DNA of 64,000 nucleotides, taken from assembly GCA_033439295.1 (NCBI GenBank), contig JAVTLE010000007.1:1-64000 (forward strand). The letters are read 5' to 3'. The notes below the pieces were generated by a model that made no database searches, was not told the origin of the DNA, and was given only the letters and a program-made list of their open reading frames with translations. Source of the stretch: Deuterostichococcus epilithicus. Lineage: Eukaryota > Chlorophyta > Trebouxiophyceae > Prasiolales > Stichococcaceae. Within the stretch, counting starts at the first letter, position 1. Each line of letters starts with the position of its first letter. Below are positions 1 to 11,124 of this stretch, piece after piece. Both the position numbers and the translations under genes were made by a program.

Positions 1-112
1 TTNTNNATNNCAACNGNCTCNGNCCTNGCCGNCTCCCCTANTTCNTCNCACAAGCTTGCTGCTGATGGATATGTGTTGAGATTAGTGCGTTCGGAACGGN
101 AGTGTCAGTGCG
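1..112. other. N-rich window edge; truncated LTR-B junction copy
   Basis: Bases 1-60 carry many Ns. From about 35 on the sequence repeats 21351 onward: the same host flank (ending in ATATG) and then the first 39 bases of the family B LTR at 74-112. The copy is cut off at 112, where the family A element starts. The LTR-B does not resume on the other side of that element (after 4946), so this is not a simple nested insertion. A repeat-driven assembly join or a recombination junction would both fit. Confidence 0.75.
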
Positions 113-365
113 TGTTGAATGTTCTGTGGACTAGACGGAGATAGTCGCACAGAGTTCGGTGTGAGGAGACGGAAGGCTTACAGTTATGAGCACGCTGAGT
201 GCTCTTATACTATCAAAACGTAAGGTTCTCGCGTTTAGCCCATCGAAGCTGCTAGAGCTGCTGCACTAGCTTCACGTCAGGTGCAGCTCAATCAACACGT
301 GCTGAACATAACGAGCTGTGCCATTAGGTACTAACAATACCGACCTTAATGCACTAATCTCAACA
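113..365 (-). repeat. LTR-A, 3' LTR of copia A copy 1
   Basis: 253-bp terminal repeat, nearly identical to 4694-4946 and to both LTRs of copy 2. On the minus strand it contains TATAAGAGC followed shortly by TGTAA, a plausible TATA box and algal poly(A) signal. Confidence 0.95.
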
Positions 366-496
366 CTCCCACGCGGAATTGTTCAGTACCAATGCTCCAT
401 ATCATGCGAGGTGCTCAGGCTTTCCTGGCTAAAGTAACGAGATCATTTCAACCCAGACATGGATGCTGGCGCTCCTTGTTTTGTGGTTTTGCTTTA

Positions 497-3400
497 TCAG
501 CCCATGCCGATGCCACTGCAGCATACATCCAGCTTGCCCTTGGGCACGGGCTTCGTCAGCATGTCGGCCAGCATCTTCTCGGTTTTCACGTATTTGAATT
601 TGACGTCTTGGCGGGCTACACGCTCCCTTGCGAAGTGGTAGATGACGTCGATATGCTTTGTGCGTGAGGACGCCACCGGGTTCTTGAGCATCTTGATTGC
701 ACTCTGGTTGTCAGCGAGGATGGTGATCGTCTGTTGGCCCATTCCGAAGTCGACGAGCAGTTGTCGTAGATTGATCGCTTCCTTGACGCTCATGCCGGCT
801 GCCATGTACTCGGCTTCAGCGGTGGATGTAGCGACTGTGCTCTGCCGCTTGCTGAGCCAGCTAACAGCCCCGCCATAGAGCATGAAGACGAAGCCGGACG
901 TCGAGCGGCGGCTGTCCAGGTCTCCAGCGTAGTCAGCATCAGTATAGCCAATGATGGGAGGAGGGCGCTCGCTCCCTTTGTAGTCGTTGAAGGTGAGGCC
1001 CTTGGTCTTAGTGTTCGCGATGTAGCGCAGAACGCCCTTGGCTACGTGCCAGTGCGCTGAGGTGGGCTTGGCCATGTACCTTGACAAGGCGCCAGCAGCG
1101 TGCGCCAGGTCTGGCCGCGTGCACGTGCTGAGGTAGAGGATACTACCCACCAAGTGGGTGTAGTGCCCTGCCATGTCGGTGGTGAGGGGCTCGCCGCCGT
1201 CGGCACTCAGCAGCGCGCCGGGAGTGATGGGCGCGGTGCGTGTCTTGCCGTCAGCCAGGCCGTAGTGTTGCACCAATGTGTCAGCCAGCCTTTCTTGGCT
1301 TAGCTTGATGGTGCGGTTGCCGCGGTTGCGCTCGATCTTCATGTTGAGGAAGATCCTTGCATCGCCCAAGTCGTGCGCTTCAAAGGCGTCGGTGATGACA
1401 GCTTTGGCGCGCGTGATGCATTCCATGGTAGGCGCCGCCACCAGCATGTCATCCACGTAGACGAGGAAGTATGTTGTGTCGCCATCTTTATTGGTGGAGG
1501 TGTAGAGGCTCGGGTCCGCGGATGCAGCCACGAAGCCAGCCGCTACGAGCGACTCCCGCAGGCAGAGATGCCAGGCACGTGGGGCTTGGCGCAGGCCATA
1601 CAGTGCCTTGTTGAGGCGGCACACCGTGTTGGCTTCGCTGTTGCCGTATCCCGGGGGTTGGTTGATGTACACTTCCTCCTCAATCTCGCCATTGAGGAAG
1701 GCGGTCTTGATGTCAAGTTGGTGGAGCTCCAGGTCCTTGACGGCAGTCAGAGCCAGAAGGGCGCGCAGGGTGGTGTGCTTGCTCACTGGGGCGAAAACTT
1801 CTTCGAAGTCGATGCCCTCGCGCTGGCGGAAACCCTTCGCCACGAGCCGTGCCTTGTAGCGCACGATGGAGCCATCGGCGTTGCGCTTGATTTTGTAGAC
1901 CCATTTTACTGGGATCGGCCGCGTGCCAGGTGGCAGCTGGGTGTACTCCCACGTATCGTGTGACGAGAGGGAGGCCAGCTCATCTTGCATTGCCGCACGC
2001 CATGCGTCAGCTTGTGGGGAAGCGACGGCTTCTTCGTAGGTGAGTGGCTCAATGGGCTCCGCGGCTGCGGTGTAGCCTTGAGCCTCGAGTGCCCGACGCG
2101 TGGGCTGCCATGCACGCCTTGTGCGGCGAGTATGCGCGACGTTGGTGTCCATGGTTTCCATAGTGTCATTGTCGGCGTCGATGCTGTTGGCGTCGTCAGC
2201 GGCAGGGGCCTCCATGCCGGCAGGGTCGTCTGTGTCGGTGGTCTCGGCATCAGTCTCGTCGGCATCAGCGGGTGGCAGCTCATCTGCTGGGTAGGTGGCA
2301 GGCTTTGCTCCGCCTAGCTTGCCGCCAGTCTCATCGAAGATGACATCATTCGAGATGACAATCTCGCCCGAACTGAGGAGGATGCGGTAACCCTTGCTGT
2401 TGGGTTGGTAGCCGACGAAGCGTCCGCGGCGTGTGTGACTGTCCAGCTTTCGCCTCAGTGGCAATGGCACCAGAGCGTACGCAGTGGCGCCAAACACCCG
2501 CATGTGGCCCACGTTGGGCTTCTTGCCGTAGAACAACTCCCACGGAGTCCGCTGCCCACTGACCGTGGGGGAGCGGTTGCGGATGTAGTTGGCAGTCAGG
2601 ACAGCCTCAGCCCATGTGTTGGCTGGCATGCCAGTGTCGGACAGCATCGCCCGGGCTCGATCCATGATGGTCCGATTGAGCCGCTCAGCTGCGCCATTTT
2701 GCTCAGGGGTGTAGGTCATCGTGGTTTGATGCACGATGCCCTTGCTTTTGAGGAAGGCGCCGAGGTCCTTGTTGATGTACTCGGTCCCATTGTCGGTGCA
2801 GATGGCGCGCAGCCGGAGACCGGTCTGTGTCTCCAGCTCGTTGATCACAGCGATCGTGGTGACCGTGGTTTCGCTCTTCGCCTTGATGGGCTTGACGACT
2901 GACAGCTTGGAGTGGTCGTCCAGATAGGTGGCGACGTACACCGCTCCGCCCAGAGATGGAACTTGCATCGGCCCTTGCAAGTCCAGGTGCAGCAGCTGTA
3001 GAGGAGTGTTGCTCACACTCGATGACGACGAGTGTGGGGAGCGCTGCTGCTTCGCCTCAATGCATGGCTCGCACGTCGGTGGTGCGGCATCCGTGAACTC
3101 CGCGGCGGTGGTCTTCATGCCGATGACCATGTCCTTGGCTGCCAGCCGCCTGAGGTTTTGGTAGCCGAGGTGACCGTAGCGACGGTGCCACAATTCGGGC
3201 GTTTCCGTGATGGCGACTTGGGCAGTGGGTGCCCTGCGCCCCTTGCGCGCTGTCCTGGGCGCCGCCGTGGATGCCGCAGTGGTTGCCGCTGTGGATGCCG
3301 CTGTGGGTGCCGCTGTGGGTGCCGCTTCAAGCTCTTTGGGTCTCATGCCGAGGAAGCTTTGTGGCTGGTTCACTGGGTCGCCGATGCAGCCCAGCTCGTA

Positions 3401-4561
3401 CACACTGCTGCCCTTGCACGTCGCGATTGCAATGGTGTTGTCGCCACTTTCGATGACAGCACCTTGGGGGCTGAAGTTCACGTTGACGCCTGCAGCGGTT
3501 GCTCGCTTAACAGATAGAAGATTTGCCGCTGCGCTCTCGACGTAGAGGACGTTCTTGAGGGTGATCGCCTTGAAGCGATGGTAGCTTGTGGGCAGATACA
3601 CTTCACCGATGGCGGTGACGGGAGCGCTGCCGCTGCCGAAGGTGATTGTCATCGGCTGCGGCGGCGGCCGTGGGTTCTGTAGGCACCCGTAGTCGTTCGT
3701 GATGTGGTCGGAGGCGCCGGAGTCGAGTATCCACTGGTTGCGCTTGGTAGTGGAGATAGCGGAGAAAGCCCAGTGGTCGGCGGTGGGCGCTGCGACAGCA
3801 GGCAGGGCCACTGTGCTGGTAGTCGGCGCGTTGCCGTTGCGCTCGTCTCGCTGGCGGCTGCGGCAGTCGCGCTTGAGATGGCCCTTCTTGTGGCAGTAGT
3901 GGCACTCGCGTGTCTCACGTGTGGAGGTCCTCGTGCCGGACGGCGCCTTCTGGGCTGCAGCTGAGCGCCCGCGGCCGTTGCTGAAGGCGCTGAAAGCCTT
4001 GCTAGCCTCGTACAGGGATGTCTGCTTGTGCTGCGCCTCGACGGTCAGCAGCTTGGAAAGGGCCGCTTCCAGCGTGACGTCATCGTCGGACGTCGTGAGG
4101 GTAGTCCTGATAACAGCGTAGTCCGGCGGCAGGCCGTTCAGGATGCTGAGCAGCACGTCCTGGTCAGTGACTGAGCTGCCGGCGGATTGCAGCTGGTTGG
4201 CGATGGCGCGCGCGCGCGCCACGTACGTTTCCATAATTTCGTCCGGCTGCATGTGCAGCGCGGCCATTTGCTGCTTGAGCAGGAGGGCTTGCGCCTTGCT
4301 GCTTGCCTGATAGATGGACTTCAGCTGCCGCCACGCCTCAGCTGCTGTCTCGCATCTTTCGATGATAGGCAGGTGGTTGTCCCCGACCCACATGGTTAGG
4401 TAGCTGAGCGCCGTATCCGATGATTCGGTCGTGGCTGCTCCAGGGGTGCTGATGGCAGTCCAGTGACCCTAGATGGTTAGCTGCGCCTTTGCGCGCAGGC
4501 TCCATGCGGCGTAGTTGTTCGTGCCTAGCCGCTCGAACTTGTCGTTCGCTTTTGTCGTCAT
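497..4561 (-). pseudogene. copia A gag-pol, copy 1 (fossil)
   Basis: Single-frame copia polyprotein region. In order it shows a Gag domain, a CCHC knuckle (CHYCHKKGHLKRDC), the aspartic protease motif DSGASDH, integrase with H-x4-H and CxxC finger plus catalytic core, reverse transcriptase with YVDDM, and RNase H (TDADYAGD). A spacer between protease and integrase has short Ala/Pro/Thr repeats coded by a 12-bp tandem. It is almost identical to the copy at 54259-58356. It looks nearly whole, with about one break. Confidence 0.9.
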
Positions 4562-4681
4562 GACTGCTCGAGTCGATGTCCGTGTTTCTTGCAAGCTGTG
4601 CGAGCTTGGCCTTCACCAAGAAACTTCTCAAACGTACTGACGACGTTTGCTTTCACACGTTAAATGCGCGTTAGCGTGTGA

Positions 4682-4693
4682 GGGCCCATAACC
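4682..4693 (-). promoter_or_regulatory. Copia A primer-binding site (initiator tRNA-Met, internal)
   Basis: Directly inside the 5' LTR, the minus strand reads GGTTATGGGCCC. Its complement GGGCCCATAACC is the anticodon arm (CAU) of plant and algal initiator tRNA-Met. Priming from inside the tRNA rather than its 3' end is known for Drosophila copia and related algal elements. The same 12 bases follow the 5' LTR in copies at 21667 and 58444. Confidence 0.75.
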
Positions 4694-4946
4694 TGTTGAA
4701 TGTTCTGTGGACTAGACGGAGATAGTCGCACAGAGTTCGGTGTGAGGAGACGGAAGGCTTACAGTTATGAGCACGCTGAGTGCTCTTATACTATCAAAAC
4801 GGAAGGTTCTCGCGTTTAGCCCATCGAAGCTGCTAGAGCTGCTGCACTAGCTTCACGTCAGGTGCAGCTCAATCAACACGTGCTGAACATAACGAGCTGT
4901 GCCATTAGGTACTAACAATACCGACCTTAATGCACTAATCTCAACA
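4694..4946 (-). repeat. LTR-A, 5' LTR of copia A copy 1
   Basis: 253-bp repeat matching 113-365 with about one difference. The flank beyond it (GGGTG...) is ordinary low-copy sequence, not the LTR-B that flanks the other end. Confidence 0.95.
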
Positions 4947-6017
4947 GGGTGTGCAGCGGTGGCGTCCTCGGGCGCAGGCGATACTGAGGCCCGGCCGCTG
5001 ATTGTTGCCCTAAGGCGGCAGCCTTTAGCCTCAGCCACATAGATGCCGTTTCCTTGGGCTTGCACTTGCCTGCAACACTTCTCAATAATCAATGCAGAAC
5101 GAAGCCTGTGGTGTTGAAGCTGGTGCGCCGTGACTTGGTGCTGGGGCAGCCCGCTGGCCACGCCGTTGCGAATCTGGAGGCAGAGCAACAATCATCTGAC
5201 CAAAGCATGTCGACCTGTGCGCTGGCGCTGCACAGAAAGCTCACGGCGGTAGGCAAATCATGGAAGCGCCGATGGAGGCGGCACTGAAAGCCATAAATGA
5301 CCTCTTCTTTTAGACCGTCCTAGCTGGCTTTGCATTACTGGACGGCAGTGTGGTTTTATCCCTGCTCGATTGACCGCGGCCATTGTTGGCCGTGCAACCT
5401 GTTGCCCGCCTCGATTCACCTGGAGATATTTGGATAGACTTTGCTGCAGCTGAGGCAATGCCAGATTTGTGCAATGTGCTGGCCGATCACCCCTGCCTTG
5501 CCTCAGAGATGATGCTGTGTACCTCATGCTGCATCGATCACAGCCAGTGATGTCTGCATTGCTGCTGACCGAAATCAGACCTGGTTTGCCTCTCAGATAA
5601 TGCTGTGTATCCCATGTGGTGCTGGCGCCGCTGATGTTTGCAAAGCTAAAGATGTTTATCATGTGCTAGGATTCGGTTCATCAACTACTCGAAACTAACA
5701 AACTTGTTTCGCACTGCAAGTGAGCATGCCGGGTGCCCCCCATGTCTAGCTGCTGGCTCACAGGATCAGAAGCATAATGCAAAGCCCAAAACCCTACATC
5801 CCACCTACTGACGCACAATGCTGCCCTTGCGCAAGTGACAAACCGGGCGGCGCGGGCAATCGCAGCCTGAGAGGGCCGCACGCAGGTGGGGTCTTTATCC
5901 AGATATTCTATGACGGTTGAAACTGCACATGACAGCAATGACAAGTATGATTAACCGTTAAGTTGGCTTTTGTGAGCTGAGCTGGAAGACAGTCTGAACG
6001 GTGGTGCCGGTGCCACT

Positions 6018-6061
<44 letters not shown>
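6018..6061. repeat. (AGC)n microsatellite
   Basis: About 14-15 uninterrupted AGC units. It reads as poly-Leu or poly-Cys in minus-strand frames, and no gene supports translating it. Confidence 0.95.
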
Positions 6062-6063
<2 letters not shown>

Positions 6064-6895
6064 AATCTTGCTCGCTGAGCAGCAGCTGCCGGCGCGCAAC
6101 ATACCCGCGGCGAATGTGTTGAGATGAGCAACACGAACTGGAATGGGAGCCAGCCAGCGCCACGGCGCCCACAACCAGCGGCAGCAGTGGCAGCGGCAGC
6201 TGTGACGGCAGAAGAGCAGCCCCGGTCGCCTGGGCAGCAGCTGTGCGGGCATGCACTGCACCCGTAGCATGTGGGCCACAGCAGAAAAGACTGCTGCCTG
6301 GCAGCATGCCAGGGCAGGCGCCGCCAGCGTAGCGACCGGCAGGAGGAGCTGCCAAAACAGCAGACAAGCCTGACAGAACGCTGTTGGCCGCAGCGGCTGT
6401 CAGTAAAACCTTCAACCCTAAAAACACTGCGACGGACAAACTCTGATTGCCTTGAATGTTGTCCACTTCCGATGCCCCTGGCTAAGGTATCCCTTGTGTG
6501 GCGAGCACACCGGGTGTTCGGCTACTCATGAAGAGTCTATCTGGGTGAATTCGGAGCTCTTTCGTAAAACCAGTGTAAGTGCTTACACCCGAGGTTAAAG
6601 CAATGTATGTATAGCGTGCGTGTTTAAAATTAGCGTTCGAGGTGTGGGTTTCGCGGGGTGCGCTACACTGTTTCTGACCGCCGCTGTCACTGGGCCTACA
6701 CCAGGCACCGCCGCTTAGGCAGTAGTGTGGCCGCTGGGCGATCGCGCCACCAAGCGCCACGTGGTCTGGCGGCGGCGGTGGCGGCACCATGGCATGAGAC
6801 ATGTCAATTCGTTGCTGGACCTTATTGCTTGAAACTCAGCTGGGACATGACGCTGAACGGTTAGCGGTGTGCGCTCAACTACGTGTCGGCACGTG

Positions 6896-6933
6896 ACAGG
6901 GTCCTGAGCATGCTACAGGGTCCTGAGCATGCT
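6896..6933. repeat. 19-bp tandem duplication
   Basis: ACAGGGTCCTGAGCATGCT occurs twice head to tail (6896-6914 and 6915-6933) without differences. Confidence 0.95.
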
Positions 6934-7151
6934 AATTAGCATCGCAAAACGTGTTTAAGGCCTTTCTGAGGCTAGCGTTTCCTGGAAACAGTTAAAGCAC
7001 GACTACTGCGTGGAACCGTCTTTTGTGTGGCCGTTGAAGGAGTCCCGCCTGGCACTGGGCAGTGCACTTGCGACTCAGACATTGAGTCGTGGATCACAAT
7101 ACGTGCAGTCTCGGGCAGCGTGGTGTGATTGATGTATACGAACATCTGTTG

Positions 7152-7194
7152 TGCGGATATGCGGACAGCTCCAAATGCGGATATGCGGACAGCT
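7152..7194. repeat. 19-bp direct repeat, 5-bp spacer
   Basis: TGCGGATATGCGGACAGCT occurs at 7152-7170 and 7176-7194. Both copies are identical. No function is apparent. Confidence 0.95.
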
Positions 7195-8314
7195 GAAATG
7201 AGGTGCTGCAGCTGAAGCAGCACCGCCACGCTTAGTCACTGTCTCTCCTTGTCAGACATTCTCTTTATTTTGGAGGCGGCAACTGTGAACAATCCTGCCT
7301 ATCGCAGCATCTGCGCGTCACACTTGGCACACATTGCCACAATACTGACACAGTTTGAATACTGGGTCTTGCTCACGCACAAGGACTCACGAGTTGGCAG
7401 TCCACGTCACGCCAATTCATCGATGTCGTGAAATTGCAACGGTGAGACCTGCTTCGATGGGTTCCATTTGTGGCCCCGAGTCCTGGGCACCGCATCATGT
7501 GACTGCCGCCAGTAGCGCCACCGCTGCTGCAGCCCCGGCTAGCAGCGCGCCACCCGACGATTGAGAGATCCTCTTGAACCTTGGCGACACATTTTCTCAG
7601 GTGGTCAGGAGGGAACTACAGACNNACAGACTCACTCGTCCACTCTTCCATGCACACGGGAAAGGCCGACGCACGCCGCCCAACATGTCACGTCCAAGGC
7701 TAGGCATACACGTGCAATCTTCCAAGCCTCGTGAGCTTCTACAACAGTTGAAACGGCGAGTGTCTGAGCAAGGCCTTAGTTGAGATCGGATGCGAGCCAC
7801 TCCAGTGAGCTGGTGCTTTCGTTGACGATGGTGACGTGTCGGCGATCAGGGTTGCACGTGCACCTCCGCTGGTCAGCCTGACACTCTGAGGTCAGGCTGA
7901 CACTCATCTGCACTACGCCATCGCGCCTTAGTCGGCATGCAGTCATACTACGTCCCCGCGCCCAACTCGGGTTGTACAAGCACGGGGTTTCCGTTGAGAC
8001 CAGGAGCGGGCGTGCATCACGTCTGCGCATTTACCTAACAAAGGTACTCGTGCTCATCTTGCAGCTGCCCCACAAGCAACGATCAAATACATCAAACGCC
8101 ATCCAGCAAGCGCTCGCAATACCAGCAGCATCACACTTGCTGTTTGTGTGCGCTGCACGAGTGCGTGTTTGCAGGGCAAGCCAGGGCAGGCGACCATGCG
8201 AGCCTTGCGACTTGCGCTTCGAAGAAGGAAAAGGACACAGATGATGCGTACACATGTACAGCGATGTGATCGTCTTACACTGTGTGCCTTGGAGAAGCGT
8301 GCAGGTGCACAGCC

Positions 8315-9818
8315 ATGGTGGATGGGGACTCCGCATTTAGGCAGGGCCCCGGTGCCCCTGCTTCGTTCGTCAACAGCGACCCAGCCGTCAGTGGGCCGCC
8401 TGCTGTGCATCAGGTGCTCAGTGCCTGCCAGCACCACTCTCCCAGATTTCAAACCATCAGGACCACCTGCACGTGCACATTGTTTGCCAGGTGCATGTGA
8501 CTGCAGTCTATCACGCATGGCGACTCACAACAGCGCCAGGATCAGGTTTTGAGACACCATGGACGCCTTGATCGCAGACTGGCACAAATTGCATTGCAAC
8601 TGATGTGCAAGGCGCTGTTGCAACTAACTGATGTGCAAGGCGCTGTTGCAACTAGCATGTAGTCTCGGGAAGAGTCTGCGCTCCTTGCACGACATGAAAT
8701 TGACGGGTAGCCTGTGTCGTGCCTGCTTGCTTCCAGGGCTATCCCGTCAGTCCAATCCCCGCACATGCTGGGGTCGACGTGTTCCACAAGGATCTGGAGC
8801 AGGCCACGCCAGCTCCCGCCGATCAGCGCGAGCGCAAGGCGGGCTGCTGCGGACTGAGTCGCAAGGCTTGCGCCATCACCGCTGCCGTCATCGTCGTGCT
8901 GCTGCTCGCTGGCATTGGTGTCGGAGTCGGGTGAGTCATCAGGTTGCTAGCAGCTCACTTTGCATTGTAAAACAATTCTTTGACTGAGTTAACAACTACT
9001 TTATCACGAAGGTGTGTCCGTTTGTGTTCGAATTATGTGTGAACCCTGAAACGACATATAGTAGATATACTAGGATACTGTTTACACATTTCAGGGTGGG
9101 AGTCAGCAAATCGTCCAGTCCGAGCCCAAGCCCGCATCCGCCACCAGCGCCTGCAGCTTCACCGCCGCCTGCAGCGCCGCCTGCAGCACCAACGCCCAAC
9201 CTGGGGAGCTGTTTCACTGACATCGAGTGTGATGACACTGACTTGTTGTGTGTCGCGGGGGCATGCTCAACCGTGGCCCCGGACCTGTACACATGCAAAA
9301 GCAGTGATGAGTGTTCAAGTGGGGGGTGCGATAGTGGTGGTTTGTTCGATTACTCAAACATTACGCAGAAGGTCTGCCTCATCAGCAATGGCAACCTTTG
9401 CAGCATCGATGCGCAATGCGCCTCAGGAGCTTGCGTGATGGCTGGTTCCGGCACGCAGGCAGCACAATACTGCATGCTGGCTAGTGGAACAAATGACAGC
9501 CCGCCCCCTACATTCCTGATTGGTCGCTCGTGTCACTATGACATTGATTGCGGCGGTGGGAACGGGAGGTGCATCGAGAGCAAGTGCACCACAAAGTTCG
9601 CTTACGGCCACGTATGCTCCGCGGATCGTAGTTGCCAAAGCAATGCATGCTCTTGCTTTGGCGGTGACGGATGCCAGAAGGTGTGCCTTCTGCCAGAAGG
9701 CTCAGCATGCTCCTCGGATCTTGATTGCGCTGGGGTACTCACATGTGATGCCCCCGGGTTCTACTGTGGGCAGCCATCACTGGCCCCGGTACCGGAGCCG
9801 GCACCTTCACCCGCCTAG
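8315..9818 (+). CDS. Membrane-anchored cysteine-rich protein (three exons)
   Basis: Exons read as 8315-8413, 8737-8930 and 9095-9818; junctions are phase 0 and phase 2, with GTGCTC...CAG and GTGAGT...CAG introns, giving about 338 residues. There is no N-terminal signal peptide. A short cytosolic region with a Cys-Cys pair is followed by one hydrophobic segment (about residues 79-97), then a Ser-Pro and Ala-Pro-rich stalk and four cysteine-rich repeats of the type C-x4-DC...C...C, ending in a Pro-rich tail. This predicts a type II membrane protein with an extracellular or wall-facing domain. The (SP)n stalk resembles hydroxyproline-rich algal wall glycoproteins, and the repeats loosely resemble Dickkopf or EB-like modules. 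I do not recognise a specific family. The start at 8315 is the first ATG in frame with a good splice to exon 2. Confidence 0.75.
8598..8653. repeat. 28-bp perfect tandem duplication in intron 1
   Basis: AACTGATGTGCAAGGCGCTG plus the next 8 bases is repeated head to tail (8598-8625, 8626-8653). It lies inside the first intron of the cysteine-rich gene. Confidence 0.95.
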
Positions 9819-10660
9819 GGGGGATGTATGCAGCTTGCCTGCTGGCGATAATTGCTGGTAAACTAGGTTTGAAATTCTTAATTCCAACTGTAACAAGCAT
9901 GGTTGCCTCATGGGCATGGGCCCAGATGCTTTGCGGGAACATTCACCTTCAAGGTCTCTACCACATGTCGGAGAATCAATGCAATGCACCAGCAGTGAAC
10001 AGGTGTTGATCCCACGTCCGTCGTTCCTCGTCCGCAATTCGATTTTGTGTACTTCTGCGTTCTCCCATGTCAACTGTAGGTAGACTCCAGGCGTCAGCTC
10101 CGCTAAACTCTCGGCTTCAGCTCCGCCGCTTGAGGTTGGCAAGATATCTAAGCTGAGCACGGCTGCTTGGGCATCGTCAACAGCGCCAGCGCCCACCACC
10201 ACTATGATGACGGCATTTCATTCATTCTGCACTATTTTCTCTACATGATACTATTTGATACCTATTTTCAGCAGTTTTGGGTACAGTACAAGTAGACGAA
10301 AGGTTACTATATGTAGATACGCATGTAAACAAGTATGTGCTGAAACCAAATTTGAAGGGAATACAAGTACCACAAGGGGAATTAGGTAGAAGTTTCGGAT
10401 TCACATAGGAGCGGCATTAGGGAGCGCTAGCTCTTTGTCTTCTGTGTGATGTGTCTGCTCCTGCAAAGTTCAATCAACACCAAGCATTGCACACACAAGC
10501 CAGTTCACACACGCGTGACTAAGAGTGTCAGCTCTGCAGTATTGTTGCATCTGCTGCCGATGCTTCCAATCACATGTCGACTGTTAGAGTGCGCGGCTGC
10601 CCACTTGCTGCCGAAGTGCTTAGCAGCCGTGAGCGTCTTCAATCCCTCAATTGCCAACCG
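9819..10660. other. Intergenic stretch
   Basis: No supported gene. TGTAA at about 9887-9891, some 70 bases after the stop of the cysteine-rich gene, could be its poly(A) signal. Confidence 0.5.
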
Positions 10661-10936
10661 TGTTGAGACTAGTGCATTCGGAACGGTATTGTTAGTACCG
10701 TTATGGTATGCAAGATTTGTTGGTAGCTCGTGGTCATGACGCTGCAGCTCGCAGCATACGAGTGCAGCTTGCACGAGGCGTTGGATCATGGGCGCGTGAT
10801 ACCTTTCATAAAGCGCATGTGGTGTGGTTATAAGAGCTGCCCAATGTGCTCACAACTGTAAGCCTTCCACTCTCAACTGAGACACCGAACCTCTGCCACT
10901 GCAATCACCTATCAGCCGTCGGCAGAGCTCGCGACA
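10661..10936 (+). repeat. Solo LTR-B, diverged
   Basis: 276 bp aligning end to end with the 275-bp LTR of the copia B element (21392-21666), from TGTTGAGA to GCGACA, with scattered substitutions. No internal region and no 5-bp duplication remain, so it is older than the full-length copy. Confidence 0.9.
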
Positions 10937-11124
10937 TGTGTTCGTCTCTCAAGTTAATGCTTGCGACGATCGAGTCCATGTTCGCTCGCTGTACCGCATG
11001 CCGTATATCTAAGTGACCTCCTGCACACCCTTCCTTCCTTGGCCGGCTGCAGTGGTGGGGGCCTTCGGTCCAATGCTTTCAGGGGATGCCTCCGTGCGGG
11101 AGCTCGTCTCTCACTTCCTCCTGA

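Larger units (their letters stand above)
113..4946 (-). mobile_element. Ty1/copia family A element, copy 1
   Basis: LTR retrotransposon of 4834 bp with two 253-bp LTRs starting TGTTGA and ending TCAACA in window orientation. Gag, protease, integrase, reverse transcriptase and RNase H follow in copia order on the minus strand. The LTRs differ at about one base, so the insertion is young. The coding region carries about one break. No matching 5-bp duplication is seen at its ends (left GTGCG, right GGGTG), unlike copy 2 at 53875. The length equals that of copy 2 exactly. Confidence 0.95.
4947..8314. other. Stretch without a convincing gene
   Basis: No reading frame here has both consistent splice sites and a recognisable domain. 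It holds an AGC microsatellite and two short tandem duplications, listed separately. Long open frames around 5951-6466 are products of the AGC repeat. Confidence 0.6.

Noticed and set aside
1373-1963. Long plus-strand open frames opposite the copia coding region (also 2405-2902, 3032-3517 and their copies near 55-57 kb)
   Set aside because: Antisense shadows of the GC-rich gag-pol frame; they recur only because the element is duplicated.
4652-4680. Inverted repeat CACACG...CGTGTG as a terminator or tRNA-like gene
   Set aside because: It is part of the copia leader next to the primer site and recurs in the other copies; better explained as leader RNA structure.
5951-6466. Long minus-strand frame with poly-Leu tract
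   Set aside because: Created by the AGC microsatellite; no splice context, domain or codon bias supports it.
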